A DNA stretch of 64,000 nt from Polaribacter sp. BM10. GTDB taxonomy: Bacteria > Bacteroidota > Bacteroidia > Flavobacteriales > Flavobacteriaceae. The position numbers and the translations under genes were made by a program. Position 1 is the stretch's first letter. Each line of letters begins with the position of its first letter. Below the pieces are notes generated by a model. It was not told the DNA's origin. It ran no database searches and saw nothing but the letters and a program-made list of their open reading frames with translations. Shown here one piece after another: positions 18,233-27,886 of the stretch. The stretch lies in the NCBI RefSeq assembly GCF_002005425.1, contig NZ_CP019704.1, positions 1,818,001 to 1,882,000 on the forward strand. The letters are read 5' to 3'.

Positions 18233-19039
18233 TTACCAACTTCCTCCTGCTCCACCGCCACTAAAACCACCGCCACCGAAACCGCCTCCAAAGCCGCCTC
18301 CGCCGAAACTTCCACCACCAGAAGAACCGCCAAAACCGCCTCCAAAGCTTCCGCCACCTCTACCGGCATTGCTTAATATAATGGTATCAAAAATTGTATC
18401 GGCTAAAGAACCTCTTCTATGTCTGTTGCCGCCACCTCTATTATTTTTATTACCTCTTGAGATTATAATAAAAAAGATGATGACAATTAGGATGAAGAAA
18501 AAAATTCCTGGATCAAAACCTTTCGATTTGTTTTTTCGAGTTCCTTTATATTCTCCGTTTAGTAATTGAAAGATAGTATCAGAACCTTTGTCTAATCCTT
18601 CGTAAAAATTTCCTCTTTTAAACTCTGGTATTATTACATTTCTTGTAATTTCACCAACAATACCAGCGGTTAAAATTGGTTCGATACCATAACCTGGCGC
18701 TATCCAAATTTTACGGTCTTTTTCGGCAAGTAAAATTAATATACCGTTGTCTTCTTTTTCTTGACCTATTCCCCATTTTTGAGCCCATTTAGGAGCCAAA
18801 ATACCAATACTTTCATTTTTTGTTGACTCTATTACAATAACAACAATTTGTGTTGATGTTGAATCTGAATAACGTACTAATTTATTTTCTAAATTCGTTT
18901 TCTGGCTAGCGGTTAATAAGTTTACATAATCGTAAACACTTGTTTGTTCTTTTGGAATTTCTGGTATGGTAAATTGCCCAAATGAAATTTGAGTTACAAA
19001 AAATAAAAGAAGAAAACTTATGTTTTTAAATGCTTTCAA
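18233..19039 (-). CDS. TPM domain protein with glycine-rich tail (YgcG family)
   Basis: The 268-aa product has a signal peptide and a TPM domain (residues ~30-160, motifs VYDYVNLLTASQKTNLE, TQIVVIVIESTKNESI, DNGILILLAEKDRKIWIAPGYGIE). A membrane helix near 176-193 follows, and then a low-complexity tail of Gly, Ser and Phe. The architecture matches YgcG-type proteins. TPM domains have been linked to photosystem repair phosphatases in plants; the bacterial role is unclear. It is third in an operon after lemA and another TPM gene, 8 bases downstream of the latter. Confidence 0.9.
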   Translation of the reverse strand: MKAFKNISFLLLFFVTQISFGQFTIPEIPKEQTSVYDYVNLLTASQKTNLENKLVRYSDSTSTQIVVIVIESTKNESIGILAPKWAQKWGIGQEKEDNGILILLAEKDRKIWIAPGYGIEPILTAGIVGEITRNVIIPEFKRGNFYEGLDKGSDTIFQLLNGEYKGTRKNKSKGFDPGIFFFILIVIIFFIIISRGNKNNRGGGNRHRRGSLADTIFDTIILSNAGRGGGSFGGGFGGSSGGGSFGGGGFGGGFGGGGFSGGGAGGSW

Positions 19040-19047
19040 GAAATTGA

Positions 19048-19482
19048 TTATTTAGAAATTTCGTTAGGTAATTCGTTAATATCATCTGTTTGCCAGGGAA
19101 AATGACTTTGCAATTCTAAACCAGCTTTTAAAATACCATCTACAAGACCTTGCTTAAAGTTTCCTTTTTTAAATTGATTTTGAATTACATCTTTTGTAGT
19201 ATCCCAGAAATTGTTGGGCACAACATCATTAATACCTTTATCGCCGTAAATAACAAATTTATGATCTTTAACTGCCACATAAATTAATACAGCATTGGCA
19301 TCTTTAGTGTTATCCATTTTTAAGAGATGAAACACTTCTAGCGCTCTTTTGTAATGTTCTTTATCTGAAGTAGCTTCGATATGAACACGTATTTCACCAG
19401 AAGTATTTGACTCTGCAGTTCTAATAGCAGAAATAATTTCTTTTTCTTCTGCTAGTGTAAGAAATTCTTCTACTTTAGACAT
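19048..19482 (-). CDS. TPM domain-containing protein
   Basis: The 144-aa product is essentially a single TPM domain: SEIRVHIEAT-like strand (GEIRVHIEAT), NAVLIYVAVKDHKFVIYGDKGIND and FKQGLVDGILKAGLELQSHFP. There is no signal peptide or membrane helix, so it may stay in the cytoplasm, unlike its neighbour. It starts three bases after lemA. Short TPM genes between lemA and a YgcG-type gene are common in Bacteroidota. Confidence 0.9.
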   Translation of the reverse strand: MSKVEEFLTLAEEKEIISAIRTAESNTSGEIRVHIEATSDKEHYKRALEVFHLLKMDNTKDANAVLIYVAVKDHKFVIYGDKGINDVVPNNFWDTTKDVIQNQFKKGNFKQGLVDGILKAGLELQSHFPWQTDDINELPNEISK

Positions 19483-19485
19483 CTT

Positions 19486-20085
19486 TTATTTTTTACTAAA
19501 ATCTACTTTAACTGGTTTTTCTGCACCTGCTTCTGCTTGAAAGTATGGTTTCCCTTCAAAATTAAACCAACCTGCTAAAATTGAATTAGGAAATTTCTTA
19601 ACGTGATTGTTATAAGGTTTTATTTTCTCATTAAAACGAGTTCTTGCAGTTAGAATTTGGTTTTCTGTACTTGCCAATTCATCTTGTAATTTTAAAAAGT
19701 TCTCATTAGCTTTTAACTCTGGATATCTTTCTACAGTTACCAATAAACTTTTTAAAGCACCACTTAAACCTCCTTGTACTTTATTAAATTGCGCCAATTG
19801 TTCTGGTGTTATGTTTGATGGATCGATATTTACAGAAGTTGCTTTTGCTCTTGCTTCGATTACCTCTACCAATGTACCTCTTTCATAATCTGCTGCACCT
19901 TGCACAGTGTTTACTAAGTTACCAATTAAATCGTTTCTTCTTTGGTAAGACGTTTCTACATTTGCCCAAGATTCTGAAACACTTTCGTTTAATTCTATTG
20001 CTGTATTATTAAAACCTACAGCCCATTTATAAACACCAAGTACTATTACTACTATAACAATTACTGGTACTAACCATTTTTTCAT
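19486..20085 (-). CDS. lemA: LemA family protein
   Basis: The 199-aa product has one N-terminal membrane helix (residues ~4-22) followed by a helical domain with the LemA signature: ESWANVETSYQRRNDLIGNLV and later SILAGWFNFEGKPYFQAE. LemA proteins are membrane-anchored coiled-helix proteins of unclear function, often next to TPM genes as here. It is first in a three-gene operon with its own -7 box. A perfect 16-bp palindrome lies just upstream of that box. Confidence 0.93.
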   Translation of the reverse strand: MKKWLVPVIVIVVIVLGVYKWAVGFNNTAIELNESVSESWANVETSYQRRNDLIGNLVNTVQGAADYERGTLVEVIEARAKATSVNIDPSNITPEQLAQFNKVQGGLSGALKSLLVTVERYPELKANENFLKLQDELASTENQILTARTRFNEKIKPYNNHVKKFPNSILAGWFNFEGKPYFQAEAGAEKPVKVDFSKK

Positions 20086-20131
20086 AATTTCTGTTTTTTA
20101 AGTTTTTTAGTTGATTTTTAATCGATTTCTA

Positions 20132-20139
20132 CAAATTTA
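20132..20139 (-). promoter_or_regulatory. -7 promoter box of lemA
   Basis: The minus strand reads TAAATTTG, 47 bases before the lemA start. Confidence 0.6.
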
Positions 20140-20143
20140 CCTA

Positions 20144-20159
20144 ATATTCTTAAGAATAT
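20144..20159. promoter_or_regulatory. Perfect 16-bp palindrome in the lemA promoter
   Basis: ATATTCTTAAGAATAT is fully self-complementary and sits four bases upstream of the lemA -7 box, inside the -33/-7 spacer. That placement suits a repressor operator; this is inference. Confidence 0.45.
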
Positions 20160-20210
20160 AAAGTAGTTATTTGCTTTATCTAATTGTTAGACACGTAAAA
20201 GTTAAAAGTG

Positions 20211-20540
20211 TTACAACTGATTTTTAATTTTAATCAATTCTGCTTTTACACTTTCTAATCTGCTAATAATTTCGTGATTGTAAATTGTAGAATCTGGATT
20301 CTTCTTTAATTTTTGTTTTGCACCTTCTAAGGTAAATCCTCTTTCTTTTACTAAATTAAAAATTAGTTTAAAATTACGAATATCATCCGCAGTAAAAAGT
20401 CGGTTACCTTTTGCATTTTTTTTGGGTTTAATAATATCGAATTCTTTTTCCCAAAAACGAATTAAAGACGTATTTACATCGAATGCTTTGGCAACTTCAC
20501 CTATTTTGTAGTAACGCTTTTCTGGTAAATCTATATGCAT
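20211..20540 (-). CDS. MerR family transcriptional regulator
   Basis: The 109-aa product has an N-terminal MerR winged helix: YYKIGEVAKAFDVNTSLIRFWEKEF (residues 10-34), then RLFTADDIRNFKLI. A short C-terminal coiled helix follows, with no effector domain. Such short MerR proteins in Flavobacteriia commonly follow an M23 peptidase gene, as here (12 bases). The targets are unknown. Confidence 0.9.
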   Translation of the reverse strand: MHIDLPEKRYYKIGEVAKAFDVNTSLIRFWEKEFDIIKPKKNAKGNRLFTADDIRNFKLIFNLVKERGFTLEGAKQKLKKNPDSTIYNHEIISRLESVKAELIKIKNQL

Positions 20541-20552
20541 TTTATAGCGATT

Positions 20553-21521
20553 TTAATCGTACGATTGTCCTTCTTCTTCTGCAGCTTTTTGCATTGCAGC
20601 AAACTCTTCTGGCGTTAAATCTCCGTAGTAAAAATTAATAGGATTTACAGCTCTATCATTTTTATGAACTTCGTAATGCAAATGTGCAGAAACAGATCTA
20701 CCTGTATTACCAACATAACCAATTAAATCGCCACGTTTTACCTTTTGTCCTTTTCTTGCTTTCATTTTACTCATGTGAGCATAAATGGTTTTATAACCAT
20801 AACCATGATCTATGTAAATAACTTTACCAAAAGTAGCACTTCTTTCTGCTCTAATAACTTTACCGTTACCAGAAGCGTATATTGGTGTACCAACTGGCGC
20901 AGTAAAATCCATTCCTTTATGAAATTTACGAATCTTTAAAATAGGATGCATTCTCCATTTATAACCAGACGCCATTCTTGTTAAATCTACTAACTTTACA
21001 GGTAAAATTGCTGGTATTGCTGCTAACATTTTCTCTTTTTCTTTTGCTAAAACAACAATTTCGTCTAAAGATTTAGATTGCACTACAAGCTGTTTCGATA
21101 AAATATCTACGTTTTTAGTTAAATCTGTTATTAGTTTAGAGTTATCATAACCTTGTAAACTTTTATATCTGTTTACACCACCAAAACCTGCTTTTCTTTG
21201 TTCTTCTGGTATTGGGTTAGCTTCAAAATAAACTCTATAAATATTGTTATCTCTTTCTTGTAACTGGGCTAAAATTGTAGAACTTTCTTCTACTCTTTTA
21301 GATAATAATTCTAAATTTAACTGTAAATTTTCGTTTTCTCTGTTTAAGGCTCTTTCATTTGGCGACATGATAAATTGGCTAAACACTATAAAACCTATAA
21401 ATCCGTTTAATAAAATAGCTAAAAAAACAAATATTGTTTTCTTGTAGTAATCACTTTTCTTAACAGCAATTTTTCTGTAAGAAAGTGTATCTGCATCGTA
21501 ATAATATTTTACTTTTGCCAT
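20553..21521 (-). CDS. M23 family metallopeptidase
   Basis: The 322-aa product has an N-terminal cytoplasmic stretch, one membrane helix (~28-50), a coiled coil (~55-95) and a C-terminal LytM/M23 domain. The zinc ligands are visible in HKGMDFTAPVG (HxxxD, ~202-206) and HLHYEVH (HxH, ~281-283), so it looks catalytically competent. It would act on peptidoglycan cross-links from the periplasm, possibly in elongation or division. It is first in a two-gene unit with merR and divergent from alaS. Confidence 0.93.
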   Translation of the reverse strand: MAKVKYYYDADTLSYRKIAVKKSDYYKKTIFVFLAILLNGFIGFIVFSQFIMSPNERALNRENENLQLNLELLSKRVEESSTILAQLQERDNNIYRVYFEANPIPEEQRKAGFGGVNRYKSLQGYDNSKLITDLTKNVDILSKQLVVQSKSLDEIVVLAKEKEKMLAAIPAILPVKLVDLTRMASGYKWRMHPILKIRKFHKGMDFTAPVGTPIYASGNGKVIRAERSATFGKVIYIDHGYGYKTIYAHMSKMKARKGQKVKRGDLIGYVGNTGRSVSAHLHYEVHKNDRAVNPINFYYGDLTPEEFAAMQKAAEEEGQSYD

Positions 21522-21608
21522 AATTGTAAATGTACTATTTTTGTTTTCTTAAATTTGATTTTAGTTAAAATTTCACTTTTAAGAACTCGCTAATTTACAA
21601 AATGTTTT

Positions 21609-21632
21609 ACAACTGCTTTTTAAAACAGTTGT
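21609..21632 (+). promoter_or_regulatory. Inverted repeat upstream of alaS
   Basis: ACAACTG (21609-21615) and CAGTTGT (21626-21632) form a 7-bp inverted repeat with an A/T centre, about 50 bases before alaS. It could be an operator or a leader hairpin; no known riboswitch class fits. Confidence 0.3.
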
Positions 21633-21681
21633 TTTATAGATATATTAACATATAATAACCAATCTAGAAACTTCTTTCTTT

Positions 21682-24300
21682 ATGAAATCTCAAGATATTC
21701 GTGCTACATTTTTAAACTTTTTTAAAGATAAATCTCACCTTATTGTGCCGTCTGCACCCATGGTAACTAAAGACGACCCAACTTTAATGTTTGTAAATTC
21801 TGGAATGGCACCTTTTAAAGAGTATTTCTTGGGTAATGGCTCTCCTAAAAGTACAAGAATTACAGATTCTCAAAAATGTTTAAGGGTTTCTGGTAAGCAT
21901 AATGATTTAGAAGAAGTTGGTTACGACACCTATCATCACACATTATTTGAAATGTTGGGTAATTGGTCTTTTGGAGATTATTTTAAGAAAGAGGCTATCG
22001 CTTGGGCTTGGGAATTATTAACCGAAGTGTATAAAATTGATAAAGACATTTTATATGTTACCGTTTTTGAAGGCTCTGACGATAAAGACAATTTAAAATT
22101 AGATACCGAAGCCTACGATATTTGGAAACAACATATAGATGAAGACAGAATTTTAAAAGGAAATAAAAAAGATAACTTTTGGGAAATGGGAGAACAAGGA
22201 CCTTGCGGACCTTGCTCTGAAATTCATGTAGATATTCGTTCTGCAGAAGAGAAAGCAAAAGTTGATGGTAGAACTTTAATAAATGAAGATCATCCGCATG
22301 TTGTAGAAATCTGGAACTTAGTTTTTATGCAGTTCAATAGAAAAGCAAACGGAACTTTAGAAGAATTACCAAACAAACATATAGACACCGGTATGGGGTT
22401 TGAACGTTTATGCATGGTATTGCAAGACGTGCAATCTAATTACGACACAGATGTTTTTAAACCAATTATTAGCGAAATTGGTACTATTACAAATACAACT
22501 TACGGAAAAAACGAAAAACAAGACATTGCAACTCGTGTAATTTCAGATCATGTTAGAGCGGTTGCTTTTTCAATAGCAGATGGCCAATTACCAAGTAATA
22601 CAGGTGCAGGTTATGTTATTCGTAGAATTTTAAGAAGAGCTATTAGATACGGATTTACGTTTTTAAATAAAAAAGATCCTTTTATTTATAGACTTGTAGA
22701 AGTTTTAAGCAATAAAATGGGAGAAGCTTTTCCAGAAATTAAAGCCCAAAAACAATTAATAGAAAATGTAATTAGAGAAGAAGAAGCTTCTTTCTTAAAA
22801 ACTCTAGACAAAGGATTACTTTTATTAGACGGAATTATAGATGCTTCTAAAACCAAAGAAATTTCTGGGGAAAAAGTATTCGAATTATACGATACTTTTG
22901 GATTTCCTATTGATTTAACTGCTTTAATATTATCTGAAAAAGGATATACTTTAGATGAAAACGGTTTTAAAGAAGAACTTCAAAAACAAAAAAACAGATC
23001 TAGAGCAGCAAGTGAAAGTTCTACAGAAGACTGGGTAGTTTTAATTGATGATAAAGAAGAAGAATTTATTGGTTATGATTATTTAGAAGCCGATGTTAAA
23101 ATTACCAAATACAGAAAAGTAACCTCTAAAAAAGATGGCGAAATGTTTCAATTAGTCTTCAATTTAACACCTTTTTATCCTGAGGGCGGAGGACAAGTTG
23201 GTGATAAAGGATATTTAGAAGATACACACGGTGATGTTGTTTATATTTTAGATACTAAAAAAGAAAACAACTTAATTATACATTTTACCAAAAATTTACC
23301 AAAGCATTTAAACGAGAGTTTTAAAGCTGTTGTAGATAAAAAACAACGCTACAGAACAGAATGTAATCATACAGCAACACATTTATTGCATCAAGCTTTA
23401 AGAGAAGTTTTAGGAACTCATGTAGAGCAAAAAGGTTCTGCTGTACATTCTAAATATTTACGTTTCGATTTTTCTCACTTTTCTAAGTTAACTACGGATG
23501 AGTTACGCGATGTAGAAGATTTTGTTAATGCACGTATTTCTGGAAAACTACCTTTAATAGAAAAAAGAAATATACCAATGCAACAAGCTTTAGATGATGG
23601 TGCAATGGCATTATTTGGAGAAAAATATGGCGATACAGTTAGAGCAATTAAGTTTGGTAAATCAGTAGAATTATGTGGTGGTACACATGTACAAAACACC
23701 GGAGACATATGGCATTTCAAAATTAAATCTGAAGGCGCTGTTGCCTCTGGAATTAGAAGAATAGAAGCAATTACCAATGATGCTGTTAAAGATTTCTATT
23801 CTGAAAATAACAAAACTTTATTCGAAATTAAAGACTTACTTAACAACGCTAAAGAACCCGTAAAAGCAGTTTTAAAATTACAAGAAGATAATGCGTCACT
23901 TCAAAAACAAATAGAGCAACTGTTAAAAGAAAAAGCGCAAAATTTATCAGGAGAAATTAAGAACAATCTTCAAGAAATTAATGGAGTGCAATTTTTAGCT
24001 ACAAAAGTAGATTTAGATGCAAACGGAATTAAAAACTTAGCTTTTAGCTTAGGTAAAGATCTAGATAATTTATTTTTATTGTTTGCAACTGCTCCTTCTA
24101 AAGACAAAGCGATGTTAACTTGTTACATTTCTAAAGAATTGGCAAAAGAGCGTGGTTACGATGCTGGTAAGGTTGTTAGAGAATTAGGTAAATTAATTCA
24201 CGGTGGCGGTGGTGGCCAAAACTTTTTTGCAACTGCCGGTGGTAAAAACCCAGGTGGAATACCGAAAGCATTAGACAAAGCAAAAGATTATTTAGTATAA
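21682..24300 (+). CDS. alaS: Alanyl-tRNA synthetase
   Basis: AlaRS charges tRNA-Ala. The 872-aa length is normal. The class II catalytic domain begins with the segment [26 protein letters not shown] start (residues 4-20) and has [10 protein letters not shown] and [13 protein letters not shown] [12 protein letters not shown]. The editing domain carries the zinc-binding HTATH (near 568-572) and CGGTH motifs. A C-Ala domain follows with [15 protein letters not shown] near the end. The GSCFA gene begins at the very next base after its stop codon. Confidence 0.98.
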   Translation: MKSQDIRATFLNFFKDKSHLIVPSAPMVTKDDPTLMFVNSGMAPFKEYFLGNGSPKSTRITDSQKCLRVSGKHNDLEEVGYDTYHHTLFEMLGNWSFGDYFKKEAIAWAWELLTEVYKIDKDILYVTVFEGSDDKDNLKLDTEAYDIWKQHIDEDRILKGNKKDNFWEMGEQGPCGPCSEIHVDIRSAEEKAKVDGRTLINEDHPHVVEIWNLVFMQFNRKANGTLEELPNKHIDTGMGFERLCMVLQDVQSNYDTDVFKPIISEIGTITNTTYGKNEKQDIATRVISDHVRAVAFSIADGQLPSNTGAGYVIRRILRRAIRYGFTFLNKKDPFIYRLVEVLSNKMGEAFPEIKAQKQLIENVIREEEASFLKTLDKGLLLLDGIIDASKTKEISGEKVFELYDTFGFPIDLTALILSEKGYTLDENGFKEELQKQKNRSRAASESSTEDWVVLIDDKEEEFIGYDYLEADVKITKYRKVTSKKDGEMFQLVFNLTPFYPEGGGQVGDKGYLEDTHGDVVYILDTKKENNLIIHFTKNLPKHLNESFKAVVDKKQRYRTECNHTATHLLHQALREVLGTHVEQKGSAVHSKYLRFDFSHFSKLTTDELRDVEDFVNARISGKLPLIEKRNIPMQQALDDGAMALFGEKYGDTVRAIKFGKSVELCGGTHVQNTGDIWHFKIKSEGAVASGIRRIEAITNDAVKDFYSENNKTLFEIKDLLNNAKEPVKAVLKLQEDNASLQKQIEQLLKEKAQNLSGEIKNNLQEINGVQFLATKVDLDANGIKNLAFSLGKDLDNLFLLFATAPSKDKAMLTCYISKELAKERGYDAGKVVRELGKLIHGGGGGQNFFATAGGKNPGGIPKALDKAKDYLV

Positions 24301-25251
24301 ATGATTTTTCAAACGCAAATACCAATTAAAAGAGAAGATAACAATCTTATTTCTTATCATTCTAAAACGCTTTTAATTGGTTCTTGTTTTTCAGAAAACA
24401 TTGGTAATAAACTTGCTTTTTATAAGTTTCAATCACAGCAAAATCCATTCGGAATTTTATTTCATCCGAAGGCAATAGAAAATTTAATTTCTAGAGCTAT
24501 CAACAGTAAATTCTACACCGCAAAAGAATTGGTTTATAATAACGAAAGGTGGCATTGTTTTGATGCACACTCAAGTTTAAGTGCTTCGGATAAAATAACG
24601 CTTTTAGACAACTTAAATTTAGCTTTAAAAAAAACTAAAAGTTATCTAGAAAATGCTTCTCATATTCTTATAACATTAGGTACTTCTTGGGTATATCGTT
24701 ATTTAGAAAATGATTGTATTGTAGCAAATTGTCATAAAATTCCGCAGAAAAAATTTTCTAAAGATTTACTTTCTGTTGATGAAATTACCTCAACTTTAAA
24801 AAAGATAACTTCTCTAATAAAATCAATTAACAAAAATGCTAACGTTATTTTTACAGTTTCACCGGTTAGACATTTAAAAGATGGTTTTGTACAAAACAAC
24901 AGAAGTAAAGCACATTTAATTAGTGCAGTTCATGCTACCGTAAATTCTGATATGAATTCGTATTATTTTCCTTCCTATGAAATTGTAGTAGATGAATTGA
25001 GAGATTATCGTTTTTATAATGAAGATATGATTCATCCGAATAATATGGCAATAAATTATATTTGGGAAAAATTTACAGCAACCTGGTTTTCTGAAGATTC
25101 TAAACCGATTATGAAAGATGTTGAAACAATTCAGCGAGGAATTGCACACAGACCTTTTAATGAATCTTCTGAAAAACATCAAAAGTTTTTAAAAAACTTG
25201 CAATTAAAAAAAGCACAGTTAACTACAAAGTTTCCTTTTATTAAATTTTAA
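24301..25251 (+). CDS. GSCFA domain-containing protein
   Basis: The 316-aa product carries the family signature LLIGSCFSENIG near residues 23-34. Other conserved blocks are NPFGILFHP, ITLGTSWVYR, FTVSPVRHLKDG and DMIHPNNMAINYIW. These blocks, with a Ser near the start and Asp-x-x-His near the end, resemble SGNH-hydrolase blocks, so an esterase activity is plausible but untested. The family is typical of Bacteroidota and lacks a defined substrate. The start codon abuts the alaS stop. Confidence 0.9.
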   Translation: MIFQTQIPIKREDNNLISYHSKTLLIGSCFSENIGNKLAFYKFQSQQNPFGILFHPKAIENLISRAINSKFYTAKELVYNNERWHCFDAHSSLSASDKITLLDNLNLALKKTKSYLENASHILITLGTSWVYRYLENDCIVANCHKIPQKKFSKDLLSVDEITSTLKKITSLIKSINKNANVIFTVSPVRHLKDGFVQNNRSKAHLISAVHATVNSDMNSYYFPSYEIVVDELRDYRFYNEDMIHPNNMAINYIWEKFTATWFSEDSKPIMKDVETIQRGIAHRPFNESSEKHQKFLKNLQLKKAQLTTKFPFIKF

Positions 25252-25287
25252 AAAAAGCTTACCCAAAACTATGCTCGATAAGCTTTT
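25252..25287. terminator. Bidirectional terminator between convergent genes
   Basis: A 9-bp stem (left arm near 25253-25261, right arm 25279-25287) with a 17-base loop is flanked by an A-run on the left and TTTTAATT on the right. It serves the alaS-GSCFA unit and the minus-strand gene at 25294. Confidence 0.65.
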
Positions 25288-25293
25288 AATTAA

Positions 25294-25740
25294 TTAAAAC
25301 AATCCAATTCTTACTCTTGGCACACCAACTGTTACACTTGTTCGTGTTCTATATCTTGGTTGACTTCTATACTCGTAACTGTAATAATATCTTGTATGAT
25401 TGTGGTAATAATAACCATGATGACAATGTGAATCACAGTGATTGTGATGTTCTGCATAAGCATCTCTTTTACCTTGCATATAGGCATCATACGCTTCTTT
25501 GTCTTTTTTCTTTAACTCTTTTTCGTAGGCTTTTTGTTCTTTCCAGAACTGTTTTTCTTCCTTTTTAGATTTAGCCTCATATTGTTGTTCGAATTTGGCA
25601 TCCTCCTTTGCTCTTTTTTGATAATAAGCAGATTTAGACAGTTCTTTATTTTCTATTTGCTGTTCTTTTTGTTCTTGAGCATTTAAAAATCCGATTGCAA
25701 AAAGAGCGGTAAATGTTGCTATTAATTTGATTGTTTTCAT
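25294..25740 (-). CDS. Secreted protein with charged helix and His/Tyr-rich region
   Basis: The 148-aa product has a signal peptide (MKTIKLIATFTALFAIGFL, cleavage near NAQEQ). A Lys/Glu-rich helical stretch (~25-95) follows, then a His/Tyr-rich segment (HHNHCDSHCHHGYYYHNH-like, ~97-120) and an Arg-rich end. The His/Cys cluster could bind metal; this is inference from composition only. I recognise no family. It is monocistronic and shares a terminator with the convergent GSCFA gene. Confidence 0.7.
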   Translation of the reverse strand: MKTIKLIATFTALFAIGFLNAQEQKEQQIENKELSKSAYYQKRAKEDAKFEQQYEAKSKKEEKQFWKEQKAYEKELKKKDKEAYDAYMQGKRDAYAEHHNHCDSHCHHGYYYHNHTRYYYSYEYRSQPRYRTRTSVTVGVPRVRIGLF

Positions 25741-25829
25741 AATTTAAAAATTTATAAATTCTAATACATAATTTCTATTATCTATTAGTAAAACAACTCA
25801 ATTGTAATTTACCCTACCTTTTTTTAATT

Positions 25830-26279
25830 TTAATAACTTACATCTGTAAATCTTGCGCTAATTGCATAATCAAAAGCCTGACTATTGTTATTGCTTTCGG
25901 CATTAAAATCGAACTGACCAGACATCAATCTGTTTTCTTCGTCTAATTTTGTAATCATAAACAAGCCAGATTTTACTTTATTTAAATTATTAAACCAAAC
26001 AGTTACTTCTCCTTTGGCATATGTATACGTAACGTTTTCTTTAAGATTTTCTTCATTAATTAATAAATCAACTGCTCCTGTGGAATAGCCAAATCCTATT
26101 TGTAGTCGACCTGCTTTTACTAAAGATTTTGCATATGCACATTTTTCGTCTCCATTTAATATAACGGTAGCATTCTTATCACAAGAAAAATCATCTTCTC
26201 CATCTCCAAACAAAGATTCGCATGAGCTCAGACAGATTAACACCGAAAAAATCAATACACTTTTAGTAATTACTTTCAT
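25830..26279 (-). CDS. Small lipoprotein of unknown function
   Basis: The 149-aa product has a clear lipoprotein signal peptide (cysteine in LSSCES) followed by an acidic stretch, which favours surface exposure in this phylum. The rest is predicted beta-strand, with strands around VTYTYAKGEVTVWFNN and SGLFMITKLDEENRLMSGQFDF. It resembles small Bacteroidota lipoproteins of the DUF6252 sort, but I am not certain. It diverges from the gene at 26409. Confidence 0.75.
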   Translation of the reverse strand: MKVITKSVLIFSVLICLSSCESLFGDGEDDFSCDKNATVILNGDEKCAYAKSLVKAGRLQIGFGYSTGAVDLLINEENLKENVTYTYAKGEVTVWFNNLNKVKSGLFMITKLDEENRLMSGQFDFNAESNNNSQAFDYAISARFTDVSY

Positions 26280-26408
26280 AATAAAATTTTTAAAATTAGT
26301 TGATACAAAGGTTGTTATAAATTAAATTTTTAGAAATACGTCATTTGCCGTATTGTAAAACCTTAGCCTTTTAATCAGTTTTGTAACGTAACTTTAAAAT
26401 ACTATAAA

Positions 26409-27482
26409 ATGAAAAAAAACATCCTTTTATCCGTGGCATTATGCCTAAGCTTCACATTAAATGCTCAAACTTTAGATAACTTAAAAATTACAAGTAAAAA
26501 ATACGGATTGAGTAAAATGAAAAAGGCTCAAAAAAAAATATACATCAATTCTTTTAATGTAAATTTTGAAATCTATAAAGAAGCCATAGACTTTAAAGCT
26601 GGCGGAAACGGAGGAAGAATTGGAGGCAATACAAGTAGTGCAACCGCAAAAGCTGCAGTAGGTTTAAGTGGTGTAGATGCAAATAAAATGCAAGCAAAAA
26701 CAAACAAACTCTTCGAAAACTTTAAGCAACGTTTAAAAAGTGAAGGTTATGAAATAATTTCTGCGGATGTAGCTGGTAAAGCAAAATCTTTAGAAAAATG
26801 GAATAAAGCAACCGGACCTTTCATGAAAGAAAACATACCAGGTGTTATAACTTGTGCTCCAGAAAACTATGTTTTTTATTACAAGAAAAAAGGCGCCTTA
26901 GGATTAGGTGGTTTGGGTATACAAGCAAAACTATCTAAAGAATTAGGTGATGTAATAATTGCTGATGTAAATTTAAATGTAATGTTTTCTGAATCTGGTA
27001 ATGATTGGATGAAAGGACGTGCCGCTAAAGTTAAAATTAAAACAAACTTAAGATTGGTAAACGATTATGTGATTACAGTACCGCAAAAATTAAAAAAGAA
27101 AAAATCTACTTTAGGTAAACTTTTTGGTTCTGTAAAAATAAAAGGAGCTGTTGATACTTACCCAATAAACTCAATGATTTCTTTCTCTTATGGTAAAGCC
27201 GGTTTAGGGTCTCAAGCTCAATTTAACGGCACTTTAAAAGATGATGCAGAAATAAGTGGTGTAATGAAAAAAGAAAAAATTGTAGCTTATCAAAAACAAG
27301 GCTCTTTTACTCCAACCTCTTTTACCTCTTTCTCTAACTATTTAGATGCAAAAGAAGATCGATTTTCTAAAAACGCAAAATGGATTACCGTAGATTCAGA
27401 TGCATTTGCAAATGGATTTTATATTGCCTGTAATACTTTTATAGACAAACAATTAAATGCATTTTTTAGTAAAATAAAATAA
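26409..27482 (+). CDS. Secreted protein of unknown function
   Basis: The 357-aa product has a signal peptide (cleavage near LNAQT). A glycine-rich stretch (GGNGGRIGGN, ~66-75) and a mixed alpha/beta body follow. I recognise no catalytic motif. The Gly/Lys pattern and the absence of an anchor suggest a periplasmic or surface-associated protein. It has its own terminator and is separate from the signalling genes that follow. Confidence 0.7.
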   Translation: MKKNILLSVALCLSFTLNAQTLDNLKITSKKYGLSKMKKAQKKIYINSFNVNFEIYKEAIDFKAGGNGGRIGGNTSSATAKAAVGLSGVDANKMQAKTNKLFENFKQRLKSEGYEIISADVAGKAKSLEKWNKATGPFMKENIPGVITCAPENYVFYYKKKGALGLGGLGIQAKLSKELGDVIIADVNLNVMFSESGNDWMKGRAAKVKIKTNLRLVNDYVITVPQKLKKKKSTLGKLFGSVKIKGAVDTYPINSMISFSYGKAGLGSQAQFNGTLKDDAEISGVMKKEKIVAYQKQGSFTPTSFTSFSNYLDAKEDRFSKNAKWITVDSDAFANGFYIACNTFIDKQLNAFFSKIK

Positions 27483-27540
27483 TTAGGAGATCCCTCCCGT
27501 AACTCATATAAAATATAAACGATTGTATTTTAGGGTTACA

Positions 27541-27580
27541 GATGGCTGTAGTTTATAAAACTGCAGTCATCTCCTTTTTT
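27541..27580 (+). terminator. Rho-independent terminator
   Basis: GATGGCTGTAGTTT pairs with AAACTGCAGTCATC (two G-U pairs) around a short A/T loop and is followed by CTCCTTTTTT. It closes the gene at 26409. Confidence 0.75.
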
Positions 27581-27600
27581 AAATTAAAAACAACCAATAC

Positions 27601-27879
27601 ATGATAATTATTACAAAACTCTTATTATTCGTTATAATTACCTTAATAATTATCTTGGTATTGATGTTACACAAAACATTATTAAAACTTAAAATCCTAT
27701 CTACAAGTCAATTAAATTATTTATTTTTAGAAATTGAAAAAGAAAAAATAATTTCAGAAAATTTAAAAAAAGTAAAACCTTCTTTAACTGAATTAAATAA
27801 CAATACTCAAATTAAGTTAAATACAATTAGAGTTAAATTATTAAATATTGATTTTACTATTACTGAAATTTTAAAATAG
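27601..27879 (+). CDS. Small membrane-anchored coiled-coil protein
   Basis: The 92-aa product has one N-terminal membrane helix (about residues 3-23) followed by a Lys/Glu-rich, probably coiled, cytoplasmic or periplasmic tail. I recognise no family. It ends seven bases before the histidine kinase, so the two are probably co-transcribed. It may be an accessory of the kinase, though that is inference. Confidence 0.6.
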   Translation: MIIITKLLLFVIITLIIILVLMLHKTLLKLKILSTSQLNYLFLEIEKEKIISENLKKVKPSLTELNNNTQIKLNTIRVKLLNIDFTITEILK

Positions 27880-27886
27880 CAAACAA

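Noticed and set aside
18240..18360. GC-rich repeat block
   Set aside because: It encodes the Gly/Ser/Phe tail of the TPM protein on the minus strand; it is not a non-coding repeat.
21601..21681. Riboswitch or T-box before alaS
   Set aside because: Only a short inverted repeat is present; there is no T-box sequence or known riboswitch core.
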